Shown: one piece after another, positions 44,507 to 53,540 of the stretch
Numbering within the stretch: position 1 is the first letter of the stretch
Layout: each line of letters opens with the position of its first letter
Assembly: GCA_013177855.1 (NCBI GenBank)
Contig: JABLYA010000006.1
Location: 148,659 to 212,658, forward strand
Reading direction: 5' to 3'
From: Ignavibacteria bacterium
Lineage (GTDB): Bacteria > Bacteroidota > Ignavibacteria > Ch128b
DNA length: 64,000 nucleotides
Position numbers and translations under genes: made by a program
Notes under the pieces: generated by a model
What the model saw: only the letters and a program-made list of their open reading frames with translations
What the model was told of the DNA's origin: nothing
The model's database searches: none

Positions 44507-45853
44507 ATGTATTCTTATTTTAAATATTTAATTTTATTAGAATCAAAAAGAATTGATGATCTTAGAAATAAATATGTTGATAAATTAGGTTTAAATCCTG
44601 AAATTTTCGATTATTTTACTAATTATAAGGATATACTCGAAACTATTCTGAAAATCTATATAAATACACCAAAAGATATAATAAAAAATATTGAAACAAA
44701 AGGCACAAAATATCACGAACTATTAGTTAAAATGCTTAAAAAATATGTAAACAATAGAGAAAATATAAAAAGTGTTGAAAAAATAACAGATATAAAAGAT
44801 TTAGAACATTTGAGGTTTGTTTTAAATGATATCGTTGATTATGATGATACAAGTGGGTTTGACAATAGTGATTTATGGATTTTAGAAAATTCTTATGAAT
44901 ATTTTATCTATAAACCATATACTTTTGATGCAAGTGAACAATATGGTAATAGAAAAGAAAGAGATAATAATTGGTGTACGGCTTACAATGAAGACCATTT
45001 CAAAGAACATTTAGGCCCAGATGGTGGATTATTGTATATCATCAACAAATTTAATCCAGAAAAAGATTGGGCAATTGAATTCGATGGAAAAAAATTAAAT
45101 GCTTGGAATTATAAAGATGAAAATATTTTTACCGCAAATTCTTTAAAATCTTTAATAGAGAACATATGGGAACCTACTGAAGAACCTTATATCGTTTTAA
45201 TGGATAATTTAGAAAAATTAGAACGTGATATTCCATCAATAGATTGGGAAAGAGCAAGAAATAATGCAATATATGAAATTAGTAATATGGATATTTATGA
45301 TATTATTAGTAACTGGGGATCATATGAACTTTTTTATTATGTTGATGATAAAAAATTTTTTGAAGATATAAAAGAAAGTGAATATGATAGATATTATGAT
45401 GATTGGAAATACGAATCAAATTTAAATGATATAGTTATTAAAATTTTGAGAAATGATTTTGATGAATGGTCAGAAAAAAATAAAAAACATTTATTTGATT
45501 ACTTTATTCCTAAAATGAAAAAAGCAAATGAAAAAAATGAATATGAATATTATGATGTAATTCATACTGATATAGAAGATATTATATCATTCATAGAAAA
45601 TACTTATGATAATAAAGAAATGGTCTATGTTATAGAAGATATTGGATTAGAAGATGAAGTTATACAATATCTTGTTGATGAATATGTTGATAATTTTAAA
45701 GATGTTGAAGACTATATCAGATATATGTATGGTAATATAGATAATTTAAATAGAAAAGAATTGAATATATTATCAAATTATATAGATTGGAATGGTTTAG
45801 CTAGAGATATTGTTGAAAATATGGATGAGGATGAATTAAAATATTATATTTAA
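44507..45853 (+). CDS. Large candidate packaged protein with WCT motif, 448 aa
   Basis: It starts MYSYFKYLILLESKRIDD, a leader-like N-terminus with an LLE site. The central part, YGNRKERDNNWCTAYNEDHF followed by DGGLLYIINKF, is a WCTA...GxLYxI pattern I know from unannotated proteins of large phages. The C-terminal half is very acidic with many Tyr and Asp repeats (YEYYDVIHTDIEDIISFIEN). Function unknown; packaging inferred from the leader. Confidence 0.5.
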   Translation: MYSYFKYLILLESKRIDDLRNKYVDKLGLNPEIFDYFTNYKDILETILKIYINTPKDIIKNIETKGTKYHELLVKMLKKYVNNRENIKSVEKITDIKDLEHLRFVLNDIVDYDDTSGFDNSDLWILENSYEYFIYKPYTFDASEQYGNRKERDNNWCTAYNEDHFKEHLGPDGGLLYIINKFNPEKDWAIEFDGKKLNAWNYKDENIFTANSLKSLIENIWEPTEEPYIVLMDNLEKLERDIPSIDWERARNNAIYEISNMDIYDIISNWGSYELFYYVDDKKFFEDIKESEYDRYYDDWKYESNLNDIVIKILRNDFDEWSEKNKKHLFDYFIPKMKKANEKNEYEYYDVIHTDIEDIISFIENTYDNKEMVYVIEDIGLEDEVIQYLVDEYVDNFKDVEDYIRYMYGNIDNLNRKELNILSNYIDWNGLARDIVENMDEDELKYYI

Positions 45854-46406
45854 AATACTCTAAAGAAAATAACGAAAATTTTTAAAAACATAAAGTTTTT
45901 TTTTAAAAAATATCTTTGTATCTAGAAATAGCACCATTTGATAGTTTTATATAGTCTTCATTTATATCAAAACCAATGAAATCTATTCCTAATCTTTTAC
46001 AAATAACACCTTCTGATCCAGAACCAGCAAATGGTATAACAACTTTACAATTTTTACTCCTTGAAGATAATAATAATCTTTCTGTTAGTTTTGATGGCTT
46101 TTGTGTTGGATGTTTTAAGCATTTATTCAAATCAAATTTTTTTATTTCTTTTCCTGGATAAACTTCTCCATTATACATAAAATACCTTTCTTTTCCAGCG
46201 CCACCAGCTAATGTTGATATATCAGTAAAAACATCTCTTGGCAATGCTCCATTTTTATGTGCTGTGTATGTTGTATTTTTCTTACCATACCTTGCTGTAT
46301 TACTTTTTTTTCTTGTTTTACCAGCGGAATTTTTCAAAAAAGTTTCTGTATATGGAATTCTGACATCATCTTTATTAAAAATAGGTTTTTCTTTCCAACA
46401 ATATAT

Positions 46407-47762
46407 TGAGTCCTTTGCAAGGCTATTAACATGCAAATATGTGATTGTTAATAACTTATTGATGTTTTTATTTAAAATTCCAGAAATAATGGTTATTTTA
46501 GCGTTATGAAATTAGAAAAATCAGGAAATATGACATTCTTCGAATCTTATATGGGTGAAATAAAGACTCGTCGTAGCGAATTTTTCAAAAAAGTGAATTC
46601 CATTATAGACTGGCGTTGGTTAGAACGTGAGTTAGATAAAGTTTACAAAAAAGGTCAAAGTGTAGATGGTCGTCCCAGTTATCCGTCGATCGTGTTATTT
46701 AAAATGCTATTAATAGAGATGTGGTATGATATGAGCGATGTAGAATGCGAAGATTTTGTAAAAGACAGTGTAAGTGCACGAATTTTTTTAGATTTAGAAA
46801 TAAATCAACCCATTCCCGATCATAGTACCATCAGCCGTTTTCGTAGTGAATTAGTTCGTAAAAAAGCCTACGATCGTTTACTTCGAAAAATCAATAAACA
46901 ATTAGAACATCACGGTGCAAAAGTAAAAAAAGGAAAAACCATTGTAGATGCAAGCGTAACCATAAGTCCATATGCCCCCAAAGGCAAAACAACTTACGAA
47001 ATAGCTGAAGATAGAAACGAAGACGACCGTACCGACGAAAACAGCGACCTAGAAGATACCAGCTATAAACTAATAGAAAAGACTCAACCGGGTGTAGATA
47101 CCGATGCTCGCTGGTTAAAAAAAAGTAATAAACTTATGTATGGTTACAAACAAAGCATAGCAGTAGACGAAAATGGTATGATAGATGCAGTATGCACTTC
47201 GAGTGCAAATGTAAACGACGGTAAACTATTATCCGTTTTATTATCGTTTTTACCTTCTTCGCGTAAAAAAGAAATATTAGGCGACAAAGGCTATAAAATT
47301 CCTCAAAACGATGAATTATTAAAAATGGGAAATATTAAAAATCGAATTATGTTTAAATCATATCGCAATCGTTCTTTAACTCATTGGCAGCAAGCATTTA
47401 ATAAAATAATAAGTCATTATCGTTATGTAGTAGAACGGACATTTGGTAGTATAAAACGTTGGTTTAATGGTGGTGTTGCTCGTTATAAAGGCTTGGCTAA
47501 AGTTCATGCTCAGCATGTATTGCAGGCCATAGCGTATAATTTGAAACGTGCCGTATCACTTATTTAGATGGGCGAAGTGTGCCCATGTGCGAACTAAAGC
47601 CTAAAATAAGGGTTAAAAGATAAAAAATAAGGTTCTTGGCTTTAAAAAAGATGTTTTTTTGAATAAAATCGTCCTGCAATTTGAATCATTACCTTAAAAA
47701 TTCAATTTTAGGCAAATATTTTTGATATATCAAAAAAATAATATAATTTTGCAAAGGTCTCA
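46407..47762 (+). mobile_element. IS5-family insertion sequence
   Basis: Terminal inverted repeats TGAGTCCTTTGCAA (left) and TGAGACCTTTGCAA (right, complement), 13 of 14 matching. Length about 1.36 kb with a single transposase. Flanking A/T bases are duplicated (TAT, or up to ATATT depending on where the ends are set). Excision rejoins the methyltransferase frame exactly. Inside, bases near 46420-46500 and 47570-47760 are non-coding flanks. Confidence 0.9.
46506..47567 (+). CDS. IS5-family DDE transposase
   Basis: 353 residues. The N-terminal helical domain includes DGRPSYPSIVLFKMLLIEMW and the IPDHSTISRFR segment. The first catalytic Asp is in GKTIVDASVTISPYAPKG, then YGYKQSIAVDENGMIDAVCT, the second Asp in EILGDKGYK, and the Glu in RYVVERTFGSIKRWF. 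The full DDE set with the Y-(2)-R-(3)-E-(6)-K signature is present, so it is likely active. G+C and codon use are higher than around it, indicating recent arrival. Confidence 0.95.
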   Translation: MKLEKSGNMTFFESYMGEIKTRRSEFFKKVNSIIDWRWLERELDKVYKKGQSVDGRPSYPSIVLFKMLLIEMWYDMSDVECEDFVKDSVSARIFLDLEINQPIPDHSTISRFRSELVRKKAYDRLLRKINKQLEHHGAKVKKGKTIVDASVTISPYAPKGKTTYEIAEDRNEDDRTDENSDLEDTSYKLIEKTQPGVDTDARWLKKSNKLMYGYKQSIAVDENGMIDAVCTSSANVNDGKLLSVLLSFLPSSRKKEILGDKGYKIPQNDELLKMGNIKNRIMFKSYRNRSLTHWQQAFNKIISHYRYVVERTFGSIKRWFNGGVARYKGLAKVHAQHVLQAIAYNLKRAVSLI

Positions 47763-48180
47763 TATTATACTTTCATGACTTCTTTGCCATCCATTATAAT
47801 TTGGAACCGTTTTATTAGTATAATGCCATATCAACCACCTTTTATCTAAATTAATTCTAACAGAAATGTGTGCCAGTATTTCACTAAATCCATAAATAAA
47901 AAAAGATCCATTTGGTTTTAATATCCTTATACATTCTGTTATCCATTCATCACACCATTCTAAATATGATGTTAATTCCATTTTATCTTTACATAATCCA
48001 AAATCTTTTCCTATATTATAAGGTGGATCTGATATTATTATATCAACTGAATTATCTTCTATATTTTTTAACCCTTGAACTACATCAATCAAATGAAATT
48101 TATTCCAATCACTACTATTATACATAATATTCTATCTTTTTCTTTTTTATTGTAAATTTTTTTAATTGTTTTAATTTTTG

Positions 48181-48188
48181 TATATTTG
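48181..48188 (+). promoter_or_regulatory. Bacteroidetes-type -7 box TATATTTG
   Basis: TAnnTTTG match five bases before the ATG at 48193, very close for a promoter. It may instead belong to the TATATTTG-containing repeat family. Confidence 0.25.
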
Positions 48189-48192
48189 CAGT

Positions 48193-48594
48193 ATGAAAAA
48201 CATTTATTAATATCAATTAGGTACAAATAATAGCCAAATAAGTTTTCAAGGCGACCAAGTTAGAATGATGGAGATGTTATTGAACATATTAAATATGTCT
48301 ATACCGAAAAAGATATTAATGTAACTAAATTTGAAGGTGGTAGGACATTATTACGCAAGTGAAAGTAAAAAAAATATTGGACTAAATTTACTTATATTAA
48401 TAAAGATGATTATCAACATTATGCGTGAAGATAAATTATTAACTCCAAAAAAATATAATATTTTTAATTCTTGGTTAAGTGCTGGTACAACTGTAAATTT
48501 TGCTTTTGAGAAAGCAAAAAATAATGTTCCTCATTTCAAAACTAATGAAGAAAAGAAACAATGGATTAGACAACAAAAATTTAAAAAATACTAA
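48193..48594 (+). pseudogene. Degraded small gene
   Basis: Coding signal is clear but in pieces: MKNIY, an in-frame TAA, YQLGTNNSQISFQGDQVR, then in other frames GDVIEHIKYVYTEKD, then TYINKDDYQHYA, and finally REDKLLTPKKYNIFNSW to QWIRQQKFKKY. At least three frame changes and a stop are needed. It may be a decayed phage gene. Function unknown. Confidence 0.4.
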
Positions 48595-48601
48595 AAAATT
48601 C

Positions 48602-49057
48602 GTGAAGATTATATTTTTAGACATAGACGGTGTTTTATACACCACTTCTCATTATACGTGGTTATCAGTCATAGAAAAACAAAAATCGGCTGATAAATAT
48701 GGTTTTTTATTCGATCCAAAATGTATTGCAAATCTTAATGAAATCATTGAAAAGACTGGTGCAAAGATAGTTATTTCTTCAACTTGGAGACGTAGAGGAA
48801 TAGACTATTTGCGTGAATGTTTTAAATATAGAGGTATTAATGCCGAAATAATAGACTTAACACCTATTTCTACAATTGATAATTTATTTTTTTGTAGAGG
48901 TGAAGAAATAGAACAATGGTTAATAGAAAATGGATTACCAGAGAAAATAGCAGTATTGGATGATAGCTCTCTTGGAGATGGTTATGATGATTGGAAGTTC
49001 TTTTATAAGACAAACATGACAACTGGAATAACAGAAGAAATAAATTTTAACAAATAA
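48602..49057 (+). CDS. HAD-like hydrolase with GTG start
   Basis: 151 residues. VKIIFLDIDGVLYTTSHYTW holds the DxDG nucleophile motif, AKIVISSTWRRRG the Ser/Thr motif II, and EKIAVLDDSSLG the acidic motif IV. The arrangement is that of small phage HAD phosphatases related to polynucleotide-kinase phosphatase or 5'(3')-nucleotidase types. The GTG at 48602 lies seven bases after the preceding stop. Confidence 0.75.
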   Translation: MKIIFLDIDGVLYTTSHYTWLSVIEKQKSADKYGFLFDPKCIANLNEIIEKTGAKIVISSTWRRRGIDYLRECFKYRGINAEIIDLTPISTIDNLFFCRGEEIEQWLIENGLPEKIAVLDDSSLGDGYDDWKFFYKTNMTTGITEEINFNK

Positions 49058-49071
49058 ACATTTTTGATTGG

Positions 49072-49770
49072 ATGATGGCTACTTGGGTTCCTTCAAAGGA
49101 AATGTGTGGGGTAGATTTATCTCACATAGATGAATTTCATCAAATTCCTTTTGAAATAAAATGTCTTGAATGGACTCATCGTTCCAGACAAAGAATATTT
49201 TGTAATGATGGCTTCAATATGAGTGTACAAGGTGGTTTTACAGCATACTCATATCATCGTAAGCCAGTTGAAATATATGACATTATGGAAGTAGGATTTC
49301 CATCAGAAAATGAACCTTTATTGGAAAATTTTGATGGTCAAGTGGCTGGTTACACAGATGTTATGATAATACAACAAATAAAAAAATATAATATTCAATC
49401 AAATAAAACATATAATCCTCCAAACTTAGATAGTATTTTAGATGATAAATTATTTTCACTCATAATCGGTTTTATAGACGGAGATGGTTCTATAACAAAA
49501 CAATTTAAAAGAAAAGATGCCATACTGAGAATAAAATGTCATTCTTCTTGGGTTTTTATTTTACAAAAATTTTTATTACATTTGTATGAAAATTATAATG
49601 GTAAAATTCCAAGTGTTAAGATAAATAATCAAGGTTATGCTTGTTTTAATATAACAAATTCAATAATATTAAAAAATATAAAAAATAAGTGTTTAGAATT
49701 AAATTTACCTATCTTAAAAAGAAAATGGGATAATATCGATCTAAGCCGAATAAGTAGAATGGAAAAATGA
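49072..49770 (+). CDS. Phage protein fragment fused to a LAGLIDADG homing endonuclease
   Basis: 232 residues. The first about 105 (MATWVPSKEMCG... WTHRSRQRIFCNDGFNMSVQ ... VEIYDIMEVGFPSENEPLL) look like the start of a conserved phage protein. Its usual ending, a YxYVPxxxxxxxIxxHGG-type segment, is missing. From about residue 120 the sequence is a LAGLIDADG endonuclease (LFSLIIGFIDGDGSITKQFK), apparently single-motif and hence a homodimer. No intein or intron edges are evident. The endonuclease seems to have inserted near GYTDVMIIQQIKKYN and replaced the end of the gene. Confidence 0.75.
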   Translation: MMATWVPSKEMCGVDLSHIDEFHQIPFEIKCLEWTHRSRQRIFCNDGFNMSVQGGFTAYSYHRKPVEIYDIMEVGFPSENEPLLENFDGQVAGYTDVMIIQQIKKYNIQSNKTYNPPNLDSILDDKLFSLIIGFIDGDGSITKQFKRKDAILRIKCHSSWVFILQKFLLHLYENYNGKIPSVKINNQGYACFNITNSIILKNIKNKCLELNLPILKRKWDNIDLSRISRMEK

Positions 49771-49894
49771 AAGAAAATTTACCAAAAATAGAAGAAATCT
49801 TAAAAAAGGTGTAAAAAGAAAAGATATATCTAAACAATTGGAAATAAGCTATTTTAGTTTAACTCAAATAATAAACCGTAAAAATTTAAAATAA
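49767..49894 (+). pseudogene. Short HTH-type ORF with one frameshift
   Basis: MKENLPKIEEILKK, then after a shift in an A run, GVKRKDISKQLEISYFSLTQ and IINRKNLK. The second part is a clear helix-turn-helix. It overlaps the endonuclease stop (ATGA) and the next start (TAATG). It may be the DNA-binding tail of the homing endonuclease or its regulator. Confidence 0.45.
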
Positions 49895-50485
49895 TGAAAA
49901 CCTTTGTCGTTTCTGACACACATTTCAGCCATAAAACTACATTAAAGTGGGATATGAGAAAGCGTTTCAACACTAAGATAGGTGTTGAAGAAGACCTTAT
50001 TGACAAAAAAATCCTTTACAGAGATACTATGACAATGAATGAAACAATAATTTCAAATTGGAATTCTGTTGTTTCTAAAGATGACATAGTTTACCATCTT
50101 GGTGATGTTTCTTTTGATAATCCTATCAAAACAATAGACATCTTATCAAGATTGAATAGTATTATATACTTAGTAAAAGGAAACCACGATAAATGGAGAG
50201 ATATTAAAAAAATTCAGCGATAGATTTGCTGATATTTTTGATTACAAAGAAATAAAACATGATTTCTTAGGTAAACAATATCATATAATTATGATGCACT
50301 ACCCAATAGCATCCTGGAACAGAAAAATGTATGGTAGTATTCATCTTTTTGGACACTGCCACGGCAAATTCACTCAACCTGGAAAATGTTTCGATGTTGG
50401 AATAGATACAGAATTTGCAAATTTTGCACCAATCAATATTGAAAATGCTATTGAACGTGCTAATTCATTAGATTTAGCTTTATAG
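49894..50485 (+). pseudogene. Calcineurin-like metallophosphoesterase with one frameshift
   Basis: The first part has VVSDTHFSHKT (DxH), VYHLGDVSFDN (GD) and LVKGNHDKWRD (GNHD). At a run of seven A near 50209 the frame breaks. One base fewer gives KKFSDRFADIFDYKEIKHDF, continuing with IIMMHYPIASW and LFGHCHGKF, the remaining metal ligands. All active-site motifs are present, so the break may be a sequencing error. Phage versions act as nucleotidases, phosphodiesterases or RNA-processing enzymes. Confidence 0.75.
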
Positions 50486-50489
50486 AGGT

Positions 50490-50660
50490 ATGTATTAAAT
50501 GATAAATATTTTAATGATGAGAATATAATAGAACTGAATATGAAAGATTTATATGATATGTTTAGAATTAATATATATATGAAATCAAATTTATTGACAA
50601 AAGGATTAAAAGCACCACAAAAAACAAATATTTGAAACAATTAAACCAGGAAAAACTTAA
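50490..50660 (+). pseudogene. Small gene with frameshifts
   Basis: The frame VLNDKYFNDENIIELNMKDL ... SNLLTKGLKAPQK followed by QIFETIKPGKT reads as coding. It needs a shift just after the ATG at 50490 and another at an A run near 50617. Unrecognised, about 57 residues after repair. Confidence 0.35.
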
Positions 50661-50706
50661 TAAAAATGTATATTCTCAAGTATAATAAATTTTAAAATAA
50701 AGAAAT

Positions 50707-51165
50707 ATGATAATAAGTGATAAATTTAGAAAAGATTGGATTAATTTTATGGCAGACCATATAAATGGTAGCCATAGAATTCCATTATATGTTCCTAATA
50801 TTTATAAAAATCAACCTTTATTCGCAAAAAATTGTGTTTATATTAATGTTGATGTAATTGTTACTGAAAAATTCAGTAGGTCTGTTAAGATTGAATATAT
50901 AATATCAGGTAATAAGTTTACAGATATAATTTATTTACCTGTTAATAAATCTATAGAATATATTGTTAATACTTTGAATGATAAACTTAGTGAAAAAATC
51001 AATAAATGGTTGGCTCAAAATAATCAAACATTTGTTGAAAATGAGTATAAAATTTATATTGATGACTTTAAAAAAAGTGTTATAAAAAGTATTGAAAATC
51101 TAAATAAAGAAAGGATTAGAACTCATAGAGAGCAAAAATTAAATAGAATAAATGGAAGAATTTGA
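50707..51165 (+). CDS. Unknown protein, 152 aa, C-terminal QKLNRI motif
   Basis: MIISDKFRKDWINFMADHIN..., beta strands then a helical C-terminus, no family recognised. It ends REQKLNRINGRI; the codons for RINGRI contain the ATG of the next gene (51152). Another example of tail and start sharing bases. Confidence 0.55.
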   Translation: MIISDKFRKDWINFMADHINGSHRIPLYVPNIYKNQPLFAKNCVYINVDVIVTEKFSRSVKIEYIISGNKFTDIIYLPVNKSIEYIVNTLNDKLSEKINKWLAQNNQTFVENEYKIYIDDFKKSVIKSIENLNKERIRTHREQKLNRINGRI

Positions 51166-51346
51166 AGATGATGATATTGATCTCAAAAGAAAAATAGATG
51201 AATTGCAAGAATTATTCTTCGAAACAATTTACAAAGAAATTTGTCTAGGTGGAAAAGTAAATAAAAATGATTTAGAAGAAGCAATACTTTATTTTGCAAA
51301 TAAAGAAGAATATGAAAAGTGTATAATCCTTAAAAAGAAATTATGA
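51152..51346 (+). CDS. Small UVR-motif-like protein, 64 aa
   Basis: Acidic start (MEEFEDDDIDLKRKIDELQE), then DLEEAILYFANKEEYEKCII followed by LKKKL, which fits the UVR helical-hairpin motif as at 17181 and 58519. Overlaps both neighbours. Function unknown. Confidence 0.5.
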   Translation: MEEFEDDDIDLKRKIDELQELFFETIYKEICLGGKVNKNDLEEAILYFANKEEYEKCIILKKKL

Positions 51347-51621
51347 TTTGCGAATTGTGTAAAAGAGAAGTTGATGAAACTACTTTTCATCATTTAATTC
51401 CAGTTACTTTACATACAAAGAAATGGTATCAAAAGAATTATAATTTCAATTATTTGAAAACTCATGGTATAGATGTTTGTGAATTATGCCATTATGCCAT
51501 TCATCATTTCTACGATGAAAAAACTCTTGGTAAAAATTATAATACACTTGAATTACTACTTGAATCAGAATTAATCCAAAAACATATTAAATGGGCAAGA
51601 AAACAAAAAACATCTCATTAG
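51343..51621 (+). CDS. HNH-type zinc-binding protein, 92 aa
   Basis: ICELCKREVDETTFHHLIPV gives the first CxxC and the HH of an HNH fold. DVCELCHYAIHHFYDEKTLG gives the second CxxC and the last His, followed by NYNTLELLLESELIQKHIKW. Short HNH proteins of this make-up occur in bacteria and phages as nucleases or DNA-binding proteins. Its ATG overlaps the upstream stop; the 3' end forms part of a terminator. Confidence 0.7.
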   Translation: MICELCKREVDETTFHHLIPVTLHTKKWYQKNYNFNYLKTHGIDVCELCHYAIHHFYDEKTLGKNYNTLELLLESELIQKHIKWARKQKTSH

Positions 51622-51634
51622 AGAAGTTTTTTCT
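51605..51634 (+). terminator. Terminator overlapping the HNH gene stop
   Basis: AAAAAACATCTC and GAGAAGTTTTTT pair with one mismatch around ATTA, then T-rich sequence. Confidence 0.65.
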
Positions 51635-51944
51635 TTTGTATAATCCCTAAATTAATTTTAGATAATTTAGATTTTAAAATATTTATATAAAACAATTTAA
51701 GTGAATTATAGATTTGATTTTGTTAAGAAATAGAGGAAAATTACATCATAAAAAACCCAACTGTTATGTAATAATTATTTATCATTCATTCTGTCTAATT
51801 GTACTGCAATTATACAAAGTGGGATTGCTACTATTATTACTGCTATTATTATATTCATATTTTTTAGTATTTTTTTTTGAAAAGTTTAATACCTACGTAT
51901 TTTAGCATTTCTGCGTTTTTCATCGAATGTATTATTAGTGTTCC

Positions 51945-51979
51945 AAATCTCACACCACATATATACACAATCGTTAGCG
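51945..51979 (-). repeat. attC-like left end on minus strand
   Basis: On the minus strand it reads CTAACGATTGTGTATATATG, then TGGTGTGAGATTTGG, close to 31163-31197 on the plus strand (TAACGGTCGGGTGTATATG, TAGTGTGAGATTTG). The TAA is the stop of the minus-strand gene at 51974. The rest of 51640-51940 is A/T-rich without a credible gene. Confidence 0.5.
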
Positions 51980-52279
51980 GTAATTTTTCAACCGCTTCAT
52001 AGCCCATTTGACACCTTCGATAAACCCTTTTTGCCTGTCGTAGGCATTATCATATTTTGTTTGCTTATCATAATCTTCTTTTGCGGCTTGTTTTATCTCA
52101 AGCTTTTGAATAAGCAAACTCTATGGAGTTATAAATGGCTTATTTAATTTCTGTGTTGCAACGTTGTTATCAACATACTCTTCTAATCTATCCTCTGGTG
52201 TTTTACTACTTCTAACATCAGATATATTAAAGTTTTCATTTGACTCGTTAAATCTTCTTATGTGTTTTAAATCTTTCAT
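51974..52279 (-). pseudogene. Leader-family gene with in-frame amber codon
   Basis: The start MKDLKHIRRFNESNENFNIS then DVRSS is a sister of the leader proteins at 30550 and 57904. The frame meets TAG at 52121-52123 after NKPFITP and continues without shift as LLIQKLEIKQAAKEDYDKQT and DRQKGFIEGVKWAMKRLKNY to a TAA at 51974. 102 codons in total. TAG is a normal stop elsewhere here (for example the HNH gene), so this is probably a nonsense mutation or two genes (52 and about 47 residues, the second from a TTG). Confidence 0.5.
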
Positions 52280-52342
52280 ATTATTAAATTATTTTTTATA
52301 TTAAAAATGAAAACCTACATTTTTTACAATTTTTTTTTGATT

Positions 52343-53503
52343 TTACTTTTTAGTTAGCCAAGGTAATTTTTTAAATTCCTTTCTACTAATTTCTTTTATA
52401 AAGTTGTCAAATTTTGTGACAAGATTTGGTTCATCTTCAAGTACATCAATCATTTTATTAAAAGTACTAACAATTCTATAATCTTTGTCTTGGAAATCAG
52501 CATCTTTAAATTTTGTAGCAACATACATACGTCTGATTCTTTTATCGGTTTTTTCTTTATGTTTTATTTCTTTTGTTTCTCCATCTATTGATTCTTTTCC
52601 GAAACTACCAGTTTTTATTCTTATTTCAATTGGAAAATCATCACCTTGTTCAATTCCATATATATCACAAATATCACTGTATCTTAAATATTTTGTTACT
52701 TTTCCACCTTGTTTATTAGTTGCACCAAAATATTCTCTTGTGCACCATATGTCCAACAACTTATCCCAATATTTGTTTAATTGTATTGGGTTTGTCTTTT
52801 TTATAACACAAACAATACCTTCTTTATCATCGGCATTTTTATCTATATAACACAAACCAATAGATATAGGTGCATCTAAATTTAATAGACTATTTTTAAC
52901 TTTTTCATCATACTCTGAATATTTACCATAACTAAGATCGTTCTCTTTGTCTTCAATTATATTTTTGATATCTGATAAAAATTCATCTTCAATGCCTTTT
53001 TCATTATGAAACATTAAGTAAAAAGTTGTAACCTGAACAACTTTCTTATAATCAACATATTTTTTATAATTATTTGCTTCTTTTATAGCCTTGTTTAATA
53101 AAGTTACTGGTGAATTTACTGTTTCAACATATTCTACATCAAAATTATAATGAGCGAATAATAAGTAAGAGAATAAAGATTCTATTTTTATAGCCTTTGT
53201 GTCGGTTAATAAAGAAGATGTATTTTTATAGTTTATTGTCGATTTTACAGATAAAATTTCATTTCTTTTTGTTATTCCTGGTATTGGAATTATAACACCT
53301 ATATCAACATGAGGGTGATTTTTATGAAAATGATTTAGATTTATAGCATCAAATACTAATCTTACAATATTTTCTGCAAATATACCATCATTTTTTACTT
53401 GCTTGGAAAATTTTACAATACTTGTATATAATTTATGTCTTTTTCTATATATGTTACGACCTAATTTATCATCTGTTAATTTATCTAATCTGTACTCCAA
53501 CAT
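52343..53503 (-). CDS. Possible restriction-endonuclease-like protein, 386 aa
   Basis: Residues 63-90 (HPHVDIGVIIPIPGITKRN then EILSVKSTI) place Asp67 and Ser85-Val-Lys87 in the spacing of a PD-(D/E)XK core, preceded by an acidic helix (IFAENIVRLVFD, Glu44). The remainder is a large alpha/beta body (DKLLDIWCTREYFGATNKQG, YSDICDIYGIEQG). Stand-alone type II restriction enzymes have this size and look, but I do not recognise the family. A promoter-like TTTTATATATAGG lies upstream. Confidence 0.4.
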   Translation of the reverse strand: MLEYRLDKLTDDKLGRNIYRKRHKLYTSIVKFSKQVKNDGIFAENIVRLVFDAINLNHFHKNHPHVDIGVIIPIPGITKRNEILSVKSTINYKNTSSLLTDTKAIKIESLFSYLLFAHYNFDVEYVETVNSPVTLLNKAIKEANNYKKYVDYKKVVQVTTFYLMFHNEKGIEDEFLSDIKNIIEDKENDLSYGKYSEYDEKVKNSLLNLDAPISIGLCYIDKNADDKEGIVCVIKKTNPIQLNKYWDKLLDIWCTREYFGATNKQGGKVTKYLRYSDICDIYGIEQGDDFPIEIRIKTGSFGKESIDGETKEIKHKEKTDKRIRRMYVATKFKDADFQDKDYRIVSTFNKMIDVLEDEPNLVTKFDNFIKEISRKEFKKLPWLTKK

Positions 53504-53540
53504 TTTTATAAAAATATACTTTAACCTATATATAAAATTA

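Larger units (their letters stand above)
45903..48125 (-). pseudogene. Beta-class DNA methyltransferase interrupted by an IS element
   Basis: The N-terminal part (48125 down to 47763) has SDPPYNIGKDFG and KPNGSFFIYGFSEI, running to WQRSHESI. The C-terminal part (46406 down to 45903) runs IYCWKEKPIFNKDD... HPTQKPSKLTERLLLSS... VIPFAGSGSEG to DINEDYIKLS. Removing the insertion and one target duplicate restores an exact frame, RSHESIIYCWKEKP, giving about 289 residues. DPPY before the FAGSG motif is the beta order. The gene was therefore intact before the insertion and is now inactive. Confidence 0.9.

Noticed and set aside
52121..52123. General recoding of TAG as an amino acid
   Set aside because: TAG ends otherwise normal genes in the window, such as the HNH gene at 51621 and the methylase at 27102, so the single in-frame TAG is better seen as a mutation or true stop.
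51714..52147. Plus-strand frames rich in Leu or Phe
   Set aside because: Composition is that of random A/T sequence, and the minus strand holds the leader-family gene with good coding character.
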